Positions 10,563 through 20,479 of a DNA stretch of 64,000 nt are shown here, piece after piece. The notes beneath the pieces are model-generated. The model worked only from the letters and a program-made list of their open reading frames with translations, searched no databases and was not told where the DNA came from. The DNA comes from Gnetum montanum (lineage: Eukaryota > Streptophyta > Gnetopsida > Gnetales > Gnetaceae): assembly GCA_015680685.1 (NCBI GenBank), contig MNCI01035860.1, positions 4,958-68,957 on the forward strand, read 5' to 3'. The position numbers and the translations under genes are program-made. The first letter of the stretch is position 1; every line of letters starts with the position of its first letter.

Positions 10563-13500
10563 ATGTCTTCTTCTTCACACAAAAGCACTTCACCGCCTAG
10601 GAACAACACTAGAGATAGTCGGCGGCACAACACACATAACCAAGAATCGCCAATTCCTCAACAATTCCATGTGGTATATATTCATCACAATGAATATGTA
10701 CCTGACTTTACTTTTATTCTCCGTCAAGATGAACAACTGGGTTGAAGAGACTTGAAGGGTAACATAGTATTTCCTCTAGACCAAGCAATCCCCAACATGC
10801 TACTTTGTGCTCTTGCACAAATAGGCATGTCACAATTGTATGCAGAATACGTTGTATGCGAGCACAATGCAAGGGACTACCATCCCACAAAAGCACAATG
10901 TCAATGGGACTTGCAACAAGAGAGATACTATACATCGTTGAAGGACAAAGGACCCCATAATGCTCCACCTGTCTTAAGCAAAATTGAGGGTGGTGAACCT
11001 ATTTCAATGGGTTCTCCACAAAATGATGTTCCCCCTCCTAACAATGGTGAGGAGGTGGTGTATCATAATCTTCACTCCATGATTCACAACCCTGGTTTTG
11101 ATCCCCACGAACACCAAGTGTTCAACGAGGGAGCACAAACACATGACAAGGGCAGGCATTTTGATCGTCATCATGATCAGGGCTGGGACCACCGAAAATA
11201 AGGTAGGAAACATTGTCATGGTGATGGTTCTCCTTCTCCTTCACCTTCATCGTCACATTCACCCTCTCCTTCAATATCAGGATGTAGTCATAAGGAATCT
11301 AACTGTGAGGATAAGAACAAACAGAGTGAGAAACCTCGATGAGAGAGTCGAGAGTGAGGATGAGGGCACTCTAGAGAATCATGGCATGAAAGAAGGGAAA
11401 GTAGCGAATTGCATAGACATCATAGATGCTATAAAAGAAATCACCATGAAGAACCCCTACTTCCAACCCGAAGCATGTTAGACATCACAGAGGCCATTAG
11501 AATTCCTACAAGGCACCAAAAAGATAGCAGGATCAAGAGATTAGACATGAATATATCCCATGATTTGAGGGGGGATATAATGCTGATCCTCAGAACCACT
11601 TATAATCATTTCACGATGCATGTGCCTTGTAGAATATTGAGAATGAATGGCAAAAATTAAAATTGTTCCCAAGGACACTAGTAAAGGAAGCGGAAAGCTG
11701 GTACCAGTCCTTAGAACCAGAATCCATTCGAAGCTGGAGTACGATGCTAGAACTTTTTAATGATAAGTATCAAACATACTCCCGAGTGTCCAACCTATGA
11801 AAGAAAATCCAAGGATGGAAGCAGGAAACTCATGAACCCTTGGATGCTGCCATGGGCCAATACTATGCACTATTACATCTTGCCCAAGCCATGGTTACTC
11901 GCAGCAGGATCAACTATGTCATCTGGTAGATGGACTTAGGCATGAAACCAAGAGAAACCTTGGAACATATGCCCAAGGGAGATTATCAGAGCTTAGGTCC
12001 CATCAAATTCATAGATTTTTGGAGCAAGTAGCTAAGGAAGAAGGAGAACTACATAAGAGAGAAAGTGCAGAAGAATACAACCACGATCCTTCCCTACAAA
12101 AAAGGGGAGTGAGATTCTGTGAGGAGGAGGATGAGTCACCACTCAAAGAGATGGTGAATAGGAAAACCTTACTACTTCAAAAATTAACAACAGAAGTGTT
12201 GGCAAAGGTAGATCAAATGTGGGACTCCTTAGATAGTAGATTTGAAACCGTTCTCAAAATTTTAGAGGAGTCTAAGAAGTGAAGTAGTGACTATGACAAA
12301 AAGAAAAAGAGGGATTTGGACCATGCACGTAACAAAGGTAAGGGTACAATGGCCATCACTAAAGAGGTTGTGGATTCTAATATGGAAAATGATGGTGGAT
12401 GTGAGATATGCCAATACAACCATCCAAAGGGATGTTGCCCAATAATCTCACACCTCCAAGAGTCTTGGGTGTATGCACTCAACCCAAGACTTAACAAACG
12501 ACAAGCACCCCGTCGGTTACCTTATCCCCAAGGTAACCCAAGGCAGTTCCACCAACCCTTAACGTATTATCCAAGTGGAACTCTACCACAACCTATGGAG
12601 CAACACTAGCAGTTGTAATACCCACAGTCATGGGGGATGCCACCGCCAAGGCAACAATACCCTTACTGACAACCGGATCCATATGGCTACTACGTTTAGC
12701 AGCCAATCTCTCCACGTGACTCTATTGGTCATGTGACACCACAACGTCACTACCAAGCTCAAGAGTATTATAGGACTCCTTCTCCTAGGGGAGAAACACC
12801 ACATACATACCATCCTCTAAATCCATCTACAACTCTCACACTGATATCTCCATTACCACCTGCTCCAGTAATGCAAGGGGAACTCCCCACTCAACTATAG
12901 CAACATGATGCTACGAGAGTTGTAAACCTTCAACCCACTGCTAGTTCTGACAACCATACAAAGAGAAGATCCTTTTTCAGAACCAATAGCCCAACCAAGC
13001 TCTCACAACCACAAGAGGTTGAGTCTCTGAATGCTCTTCCATCAAATAAGGCTTTGGAGCTCCCTTCAAACCAAAAATAGAGCTCAATGCACACGGTTAT
13101 GTTAACACATACCGTCACTAATTGGATTAAGGAGGGCCACCTTCCCAGGAAATTCTCTGATCCTGGAACTCCTTTAATTTATCTCCAATTCGCTAGGAAT
13201 AAACCTTGTAAAGCTCTTCTGGACTGAGATTATAGAGTCAACTTGATATCGCAAGACATGTATAAAGTTTTAAACCTGCCTCCACTAAAGAAGAGCAATA
13301 TTCGCTTAGAGCTGGCTGACCAGTCCATCACCGCTCCCTTGGAACTGGTTGAGGACATCGTTACCACTATGTGTGGGTGGTCATACCTAGCTAATTTCCT
13401 AGTGATACAAGTCAACAATGACAAAGGGGACTTCCCAATAATAATGAAAGGGCATGGCTAAGTACCATGAATGCATGCCTAGGAATCCATGATCTTTTCT

Positions 13501-13690
13501 TGGAAATATCTAAGGAAAACACTTGTGGGAAGATTGAGAAGAAGAAAGTTCCATGCATCACATACAATGATACAGGGTGTGATTGCATACAGGAATGTTC
13601 AACATTGCCTGCATGCAACTAGTGTGCACTAGAGGTTAACATACAAAGGTACCTGTATGTAGCAACCACACAATAAGAAAACACCTAGTG
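10563..13690 (+). pseudogene. gag-protease of element A, broken
   Basis: Starts MSSSSHKS at 10563, the same start as in element C. Order: an N-terminal region (IVFPLDQAIPNMLLCALAQ), a histidine/serine/arginine-rich linker, a retrotrans_gag domain (about 11690-12010, WYQSLEPE and HEPLDAAMGQYYAL), a charged helix rich in E/K, a knuckle-like CEICQYNHPKGCC near 12400-12440, and a proline/glutamine-rich stretch. The retropepsin-like region is at 13090-13560 (NLISQDMYK, LELADQSI). The protease Asp-Ser-Gly is damaged here (LLD followed by D). Gag packages RNA and protease cuts the polyprotein. Many stops make this copy inactive. Confidence 0.85.
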
Positions 13691-13889
13691 GTTGATAGCT
13701 AATCAAGAGAGCAACTCACCAATATGCATGGAACTAACTAAGGGAACAACATGTACACACGTTGAAAGCATAGATGCACTAGAGTATGAGTGTCTCCAAC
13801 TTCCAACCCTTAACCTGAAAACACCAATTGGGGAAAGTTGGAAACTCTTAAAAAATCCAAATGAGTACTTCGATAGGAGAATACTAGTC

Positions 13890-14030
13890 TGTGTGCAACA
13901 GACCAAACCTTATCATGAACTTGGAACGGTCTATGCACATAGCACATTACAGAAAGGACAACCTCGCTCATCATTTCGGATCTCTCCCTTCCAACTCAGT
14001 CATGGGGGAGATGGCCACCTATGCTGATCA
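13890..14030 (+). pseudogene. Residual integrase C-terminus joined to the deletion
   Basis: The translation ILVCVQQTKPYHEL matches LLVNIQQIKPFHEP at the integrase end of element B (about 37870-37830, minus strand). It is joined almost directly to the sequence that follows protease. So RT, RNase H and most of integrase were removed between about 13870 and 13885. Elements C and D lack even this scrap. Confidence 0.75.
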
Positions 14031-14511
14031 ATCAAGGCCCTTAGTTCCTTTTTTAAAAAAAAATTTTACACATTTTTGTTTTACAAATTTCTTTAATTTT
14101 TCTTGTTTTTTTTTTACAACATCATTCATACTTTTTCGTTTATTTGTGTGTTTACTTATTTTGTTAAGTTTGTCACCTAATAAGTGCTCCTGAAGAGGGT
14201 ATGAATTGTATTCCACTAATTGCTAATGTTTGGTCTTTACCTTTGAGTTATAATATTGATACTTTGGTATGGTTCTTTTGATATAACAGGCAATGAGTCC
14301 ATGTCATACATGTATCCATGAATTTCTATGGTCTCTCTTGGCTTGGAACTATACAGTCCCTTTCTTAAATAATAAGAACTATCAATGAATCAATGACTGG
14401 GCATTTCTCAAACTAAGGAAGGACTCTAGGACTGAAAAGGGTGTGACTTCAAGGGAACTTTATGCATTTTTTTTGGCCATTCTCTTGGGTTCTTGGATGT
14501 TTTCTCCTTGA

Positions 14512-14620
14512 TTTTTTTGTACCATTCCGAAATTGCTCCATTATCGGGAAGCTGAGCTAATAAAANTTTTTTTGTACCATTCCGAAATTGCTCCATTATC
14601 AGGAAGCTGAGCTAATAAAA
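14512..14620 (+). repeat. 54-bp direct duplication around a single N
   Basis: 14512-14565 and 14567-14620 are the same 54 bases with one difference (TCGGGAAG against TCAGGAAG), separated only by N at 14566. The other elements have one copy here. An unmerged contig overlap is the simplest reading. Confidence 0.85.
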
Positions 14621-15571
14621 ATAATAAGTCTTTGCATGGTGTGGTTCTCACGCAAAACATAAAAAAAAATAGTGAGAATTCAAAGCACACCCCTTAGACA
14701 AAATAATCATATGGGCTACAAGCACTGGTTATGGAACTAAATAAACATGTTCCCTCTAACTAAGACCCTTCTCACTCCCTACTTTCTCCTTTTATGTTTC
14801 GTCGGAATGATGGTGACTCTTTGGTGGAAGCATTATTGTTACTTCAAGTGGATGGATGGGCCAAATGTATTAATACAAAGTCAATGGATGTGGATTGTTT
14901 GAGGCCAGATTTGGAATGAGATCTACTAAGTCACATTAACCATTAATACACAAGGGGCTGTACATCACCTTATTCTTGAGACCCCATTCCATTCTCTTCT
15001 TTCCACCCTTCTTTCTTCATTTTTCACCTCATTTTCGGTTGTATCAATACTCTATATTTTGGTTGATGGATTGTTTTCTTTTTGGTAAACTCTTGTGGTT
15101 AAGACTTTAACTCTTGTTTCCAAATTACATTCCTAGAGCCTATGGACTCTTTGAATGCGGGATTGTCAGGGCATTAAGGGCATGAGCCTGCTTTGGGGAG
15201 GACCCACTAGCATTCCTATTTGGTGCATCTATTAATTTCTTTCCCTTAAACATTTCCACAATCACCATTTATTTTTTTCATCTCCATCTTTGACATCCAT
15301 TTTATCAGTGTTTTCATTGTTTCTTTTTAACCATCTTTCTTATTCCTTATCTTTTCTCCATTCTTTCGTTACCGAAGGTTCACTCTTAGTCATGGGGGTC
15401 CTGGTCCAATTTTTTTTAATTTTCTCCTAACCCCTACACCTTGGGTAGCCACTAGTATTATATCTCTAGATTATCATTAGCCATATCACAACTCAGCCAA
15501 TGGACCTTACACTGAGGCAAGGTATCAACTGCATTGTGATTCATTTACCCTTGCTAATATAAGATTGTGTT

Positions 15572-15883
15572 GTGTGTGCAGATGGCAATCATACACCAAT
15601 GGATTGGATCTGGAGGGAACACTTGGAATGGACTGGTGCTAGAGCAGTTATGCAAGGAACAATATTGATAACATGCTTATGGATGGACAACGAAAAGCAC
15701 AATCTTGGTGTCGGCAGCAACAGACTTCTTCTTTTCTGTCTCTCTCTCTTCTCTCTTCTCTCTCAGCTGCCAAATAATGTTGGATGTCAAATGTTTATAG
15801 TGTTCACTCTTGTTGTCATGAACACTAATTTTGTCATGTATTGTAATGATGATCTGTTCACATGTCACCCCATTCACCATTAG
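15572..15883 (+). other. Small ORF with acceptor-like site in the element A 3' region
   Basis: A 103-codon frame, MCADGNHTPMDWI and then REHLEW. Related frames occur at the same place in C (30240-30043) and, with a stop, in D (about 56950-56700); B is more decayed. It is preceded in A, C and D by a TTGCTAATAT block and a pyrimidine/GT-rich tract ending in GTGTGTGCAG at 15581, which resembles a plant branch site and 3' splice site. Athila-type elements often carry a 3' env-like ORF made from spliced RNA, but I see no env hallmark here. Confidence 0.4.
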
Positions 15884-15950
15884 TATCATCCAAGTCAATA
15901 ATCCCATGCCTTCCCAATATTTTGTAAGGAACTCAAGGATGAGTTTTCAT

Positions 15951-15965
15951 TCAGTCATGGGTGTA
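15951..15965 (+). other. Polypurine tract of element A
   Basis: TCAGTCATGGGTGTA abuts the 3' LTR start at 15966. The equivalent in B, C and D is ATGGGGGTA or ATGGAGGTA directly before TGATGAG. It primes plus-strand DNA synthesis. Confidence 0.75.
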
Positions 15966-16805
15966 TGATGAGCTGCGATATCGCGTATGCGACATCACGT
16001 CAGCCCCTACAATATCACGTATGTGATATCATGGTTCACCATCATGTCTATAAATAAGAGATGGCTTTCCCATGTTCACTCATCTAGAGATAGTTCCTTA
16101 GCCAAACTATAGCAGTTTTACCATTCCAGAGTTAGAATAATTTCTATGTGCCCGCAGTAGGAGTCTTAAAGTGAACGGATCTTTATTCGAGCAAATTGTA
16201 CTTGAGCACACATTTGTGTACAGTAATAAAGATGAAATTTCTGATAAACCTTGTAGCATATGGACTAAGCTAAATAGGATTTAATTATTGGTAAATGTTT
16301 AAATGCTTTCCTGGATAATTAATCTCTCTCAACCCTTGACTCTCCTAGTTAAGTGCATTCAGTACGACCACTTCGAGCACATGTGTAACGCTTGGTAACC
16401 CAGTAATGAGTAGCATTTGGTAATTCGAGTAGCATTGCACTCGTTCAGGTAATCCCAGTAGCATTGCACTGGTTTAGGGTGTGTGCGGCAAGTGGGAATG
16501 GATACTAGTGCTAGGATAATTAGAACTTAGTTAATGAATAGTTAATGAAAGTTAGTCATTCAGTCTCTTCACCTTTCCCCTATTAGCATATGTGTTAAAA
16601 AGATAAAAGATATAAAAATCATACACCTCAGGCTTACTTAACCATACAACCATGACAATACAAGTAAGTCTGGGAAGACAACGATTAATTAACCTTAAGT
16701 GTTCCATTAGGGTGTGTAAGCACTTAGTCCTTGGAGTTCAACTGGATCATGCATGAGACACTTGTATTTGTATGGTTGAGTGTAGGGGTACCTCACCACT
16801 CATCA
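15966..16805 (+). repeat. Element A 3' LTR
   Basis: 840 bp with the same ends as the 5' LTR. It is longer partly because of a local duplication near 16410-16475 (GGTAAT...AGTAGCATTGCACT twice) and a fuller set of GATATC dyads at its start. TATAAATA lies near 16049. Confidence 0.95.
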
Positions 16806-16810
16806 GGTAG

Positions 16811-17430
16811 CAATGCAACTAATCTTCCAAACTCACAAGTTCAAGCACCTCTTCCTTTATGGTAAGTAAGACATAATCAACTAAATCTTCAACCAGACCC
16901 TAGCTTCCATTTTAATAGGCTATCGAACACTTTTGAGGGCTTGAAAATTTGATATGAATCTCCACACTAAAAACTATGAGTACTACAAGGGATTTCTCAT
17001 TAACATTGGAAATTGATTCCTAAAAACTCACACCTATGTGGGGACCTGAAAAAACCAGTAAATTTATAAAACCAAATCAAAAGGTAACACTAGGCTGGGT
17101 GACCCACATATGGATTTGGAACCAAACAAAAGGAAGATAGAACTTCAATTGCATAGTCAACTAGATGAGATCTTATCAAGCTCCAACTAGCTCTTGAAAA
17201 AGTAAGTATGTTGGCCTATCAGCTCCCTCTCTTGTTGATGGTGGTAATACAACTAGCCAAGTATACAACAGGTGCCAAAAATGGGTTTGGATCTCCTTCT
17301 CTATCTAATTGGATTTTTTTCTATCATCTTTGTTGCTAGTGGGATTGGTCTTACTTAGTAAATAGGTCCCACCTAAATGGATCAATTGTGGAAATGGATC
17401 CAAAGTTGATAGTAGTAGTGTAAGTACCTT
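16811..17430 (+). other. Pararetrovirus-side spacer, unassigned
   Basis: This sequence was continuous with 9563-9625 before element A inserted. It has many stops and no domain I can name. It precedes the movement-protein fragment and may be its decayed upstream region. Confidence 0.4.
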
Positions 17431-18060
17431 TTTTTACCAAGAAATTGCTAAACAAAAGAAGCAAGGCTTTCATTATGTCCATCTAGGTCTAACTGATATT
17501 ATTTTTAGTCCTTAGTTTAATTATGACCTAAAAGCAAAATATCTAGTTACTCATTGACAAAAGATACCTAAATTGAGAGGATGTCAAAATTTGTCAATTT
17601 TCTGGTATTTTAAATAAAGATGCATTATGTTGTGTTCAACCAAATTTTCATATTCTTCAATTATCTTTAGGAGCTCAACATATCACAAATTTTTTAATGT
17701 TGTGTATTGATATTTAAAGTGTTAAAATGATAAAGGATTTATCTATGCTACTATTGGTTCTTGTAAATGAATCGTAAGCTAAAGTAGGGAGTTTAGTTTC
17801 CACTAGGTAGTAAGCATCTATAAGTCAATAAATAGTGAAGAAAATATTCAAGGTTTTTTGAATATTGAGAAATATGTTGAGGATAAAGGTTTTAAAAAAG
17901 AAATAAGAAATAAAAATAGAATTTCATGTTATCCTATTTCTCAATTCTTTATAGTTATTAATTTAATTGCATTACCTCATCTTCAACCAATTCTTATGAA
18001 AAAGGTGGATCAAGTAACCTTAAAAAGCATGATATGGTCGGTAGCCTAAAAATGATGCAA
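17430..18060 (+). pseudogene. Pararetrovirus movement-protein fragment (segment 2)
   Basis: KKQGFHYVHLGLTDIIFSP near 17455-17510 matches KSQGYHYVHIGQIDIIVSP of the better copy at 22975-23035. IYATIG near 17740 matches the later block. These resemble the core of the 30K-type movement proteins of Caulimoviridae, which enlarge plasmodesmata for cell-to-cell passage. Stops throughout make it non-functional. A short open frame at its end (17858-18049) is lysine-rich and continues the same gene region. Confidence 0.7.
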
Positions 18061-18213
18061 AATACAGTAAAGAGCAACACTACTACTAAAGGTGATTGTT
18101 GGCCTTCAAACAATTTTATCACACAACAACATGTCAAAATGGAGTTCCAAAGACCCAAACTAATTGTAGTTATTTGTTAAAGCATGATATTAGTGAAAAA
18201 AAATTTCTAAGAA

Positions 18214-18427
18214 TACTAAATAACTTAATGCTCAATTTAATTATTTGATCAATTGTAGTAGTCATTGCGGAAAAAATATTGACCAATTGTCTAGTTAATT
18301 CATAGAAATTATGGAGTAAATACTAAACAACTTAATGCTCAACTTAATTATTTGATCAATTGCAGTAGTCACCGTAGAAAAAATATTGACCAATTGTCTA
18401 GTTTATTCATAGAAATTATGGAGTAAA
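18214..18427 (+). repeat. 107-bp tandem duplication
   Basis: Two units, 18214-18320 and 18321-18427, both running from TACTAAAYAACTTAATGCTC to AGAAATTATGGAGTAAA. They differ at only a few positions. The inverted counterpart near 8730 has a single unit, so the duplication post-dates the split of the two segments. Confidence 0.9.
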
Positions 18428-18899
18428 TGTAGATCATAAAAGACTATAAGAAAGAGAAGATAATGCAACACACAAAAAAAAATCATTGCAAATGCCTTTA
18501 GAAATGAAAAATTGATTATAGATAAGAAAGGAACTGAAAAAAAAAAGATTAAATTAACTAATAAATAAAAATTACGAAAGGAAAAAAACCAAGGCAAAGG
18601 AAGAAGACTATGAAAGTCAAATCATGTTGGCATATCATTAATCTAGAATACAAAATCTATAACAATAACCATTTGTCCTTATGTAAATGATAAATGTTTC
18701 TCTATTAACACTAATTATATATGGCATCAAGAGAAATCACCCATATAGAGCCACTCAATTGTTAGGAAATTACGATATTCGTAATATCATTTTGTTTAGC
18801 TTCAACTGTGTTTCCGCCAATATCAAGTATTGATAAGACAATGCAATGCCAAAACATCAAGAATAGGTACTTCAAAGAAGATTTAACGCATTGTTTGAA

Positions 18900-19735
18900 A
18901 CTATCACAAATGAATTCAACATTGATCTTAATCAAAAAAATTGGGTAACTTGCATTATTTTGAGCAATTTTCAAAAGAATTTGGAAGAAATGTTTATTTT
19001 CTTAATTTTCATAGAGAGAAGATGCATGTGTTTAGCTACTTTAACTCAAAAGCTAGGGTAAATGGTAGTTCATAATACTCTTCAACAGAATTTGAATTTA
19101 ATATAAATGTATCCATGTGATGTTATTCATTTAGCACATTAGCAACATTGCAAAAAACCTGTTATAATATTTTTTTAAGTAAGATTATGCCGTACTCTAA
19201 TGTTTGTTTGTGAAAGAATAGAAGGAGCACACACATTTGGCACAAAGGCAAAAATTTCTTGAAAAGGTGATACTCATAAATACAAAAAAAAGTTCCAATG
19301 AAAAGAAAGACCTATACCATGCTTCTTCACTATATCTGCAAATTACAAAAGATGATCTAAATGCTTTTTTACAAATTACAAAAGATGATCTAAAAACCAA
19401 GAAGTAATCTATATAATTGGTAATAAAAGATCTATAGGATTTAAAAATAACATTCATACATCTCTAAAACTAAAATGGTACATTTTTAAACCCAAATAGC
19501 ATTACTAGCCATTCATACAATCTGGCTAGAGAACTACAACAATTTTTATTTGATGATAGTCAAACTTGCAATCAAATTTTGAAAATATTTTTTTGCAAGC
19601 AACCCACTAAAGTAATTCTTCATTGTTTATCAAAGGTTATTTAATATCAACTGGAACAACATTTAAAGAAATATAATTGATAACCATTCTAGCTTTACCT
19701 CATTTTTTCTCATTGCATACTACGAAACTGGTTCA
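18900..19735 (-). pseudogene. Pararetrovirus RT fragment (segment 2), inverted
   Basis: The minus strand from 19735 matches the plus strand of 7400-8180. It has an AARMVINYI-type block near 19690, a FDCKFDYHQIKI-type block near 19565, YEWLVMLFGF near 19520, and a duplicated 33-base block (TACAAATTACAAAAGATGAT) at 19335-19400. It lies opposite to the movement-protein piece beside it, so the viral genome is scrambled here. It is broken by stops. Confidence 0.75.
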
Positions 19736-19739
19736 TAAA

Positions 19740-20461
19740 TAATCTAATAATAAGAAAGAAAAGAGTTTTTCCACTATGCTATTCATGGTTTTACTTACTT
19801 TCAATAAATTCTCAACAAAATCCACAAGATAATCAATTTTTAGCACAAATTGCAAAAAAAATTTAAGTTATCATATTTAACTAACATAATTCATGATTAT
19901 TTATCCAAATGACATAGCATTACCATTGAAGTATTATTCCAATAAACAGTACATTCATGAGCTCAAAAAACTACTATGAATATAAATAATATATTATTTA
20001 TGAGAAATTTTATTGAAATAAATGAAGATTTACAGGAAAAATTGAACACTAATAATATAAACTAGAAATATCAAGTACAAACCAGATAGACTTTAAATGT
20101 TGTTTAGTCTTTCATGTATAGAAGCCCATGAATGAAAAAATTAAGTGTTTCCTTACATCAATGTGGCGATAATTTTTTTGGCCAAGAGGCCAATTACCAC
20201 CTAACCAAAAGGGGCTCTTCCAATCACTGTAATTTGTTTGTGTGTGTGTGGAGAAGAAAACAGCCAACTAACCAAAGAAGACCTTCTTGGTCAATGTAAA
20301 TAATATATTTTAGTCATAACGCCAAGGGAGAGCTTCCTTGACATGGTAAATAATTTTTTTCATAATTCCAAGAGAAAGATTCCTAGTCATAATAAATCAT
20401 ATAAATTGGTCATAATACAAGAGAAGAGGTGAGGGAAAGCCATCTGGTCACAAGATTTAAT
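19740..20461. repeat. Direct repeat flanking the pararetrovirus locus, right copy
   Basis: Same orientation as 6895-7320 and colinear with it, but with about 300 extra bases (20095-20395) that include repeated CCAAGRGAGAGCTTCCT-like phrases. It ends in the shared CACAAGATTTAAT. Confidence 0.7.
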
Positions 20462-20479
20462 TTTTTATTTTATCTCCTC

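Larger units (their letters stand above)
14031..15965 (+). other. Element A 3' noncoding region
   Basis: About 1.9 kb between the coding part and the 3' LTR, conserved in layout in all four elements. It holds a single unit of the TTTTGTTTTACA repeat (14060-14090), a duplicated 54-bp block at a single N, a PPT-like motif at 15388-15399, a splice-acceptor-like site with a small ORF near 15572, and the terminal polypurine tract. Confidence 0.7.
9631..16805 (+). mobile_element. Ty3/gypsy (Athila-like) element A, gag-protease only
   Basis: A structurally complete LTR retrotransposon. The 5' LTR is 9631-10417 and the 3' LTR 15966-16805, both TGATGAG...CTCATCA. A perfect 5-bp target duplication GGTAG lies at 9626-9630 and 16806-16810. 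The internal region has a tRNA-Asp-type PBS, a broken gag and protease, a scrap of the integrase C-terminus, and about 1.9 kb of 3' noncoding sequence. RT, RNase H and the integrase core are missing. Length is 7175 bp against about 9.8 kb for the related complete element B. It inserted into the spacer between two inverted pararetrovirus segments. Confidence 0.93.

Noticed and set aside
17858-18049. Independent small gene
   Set aside because: It continues the decayed movement-protein region and is colinear with 9330-9520.
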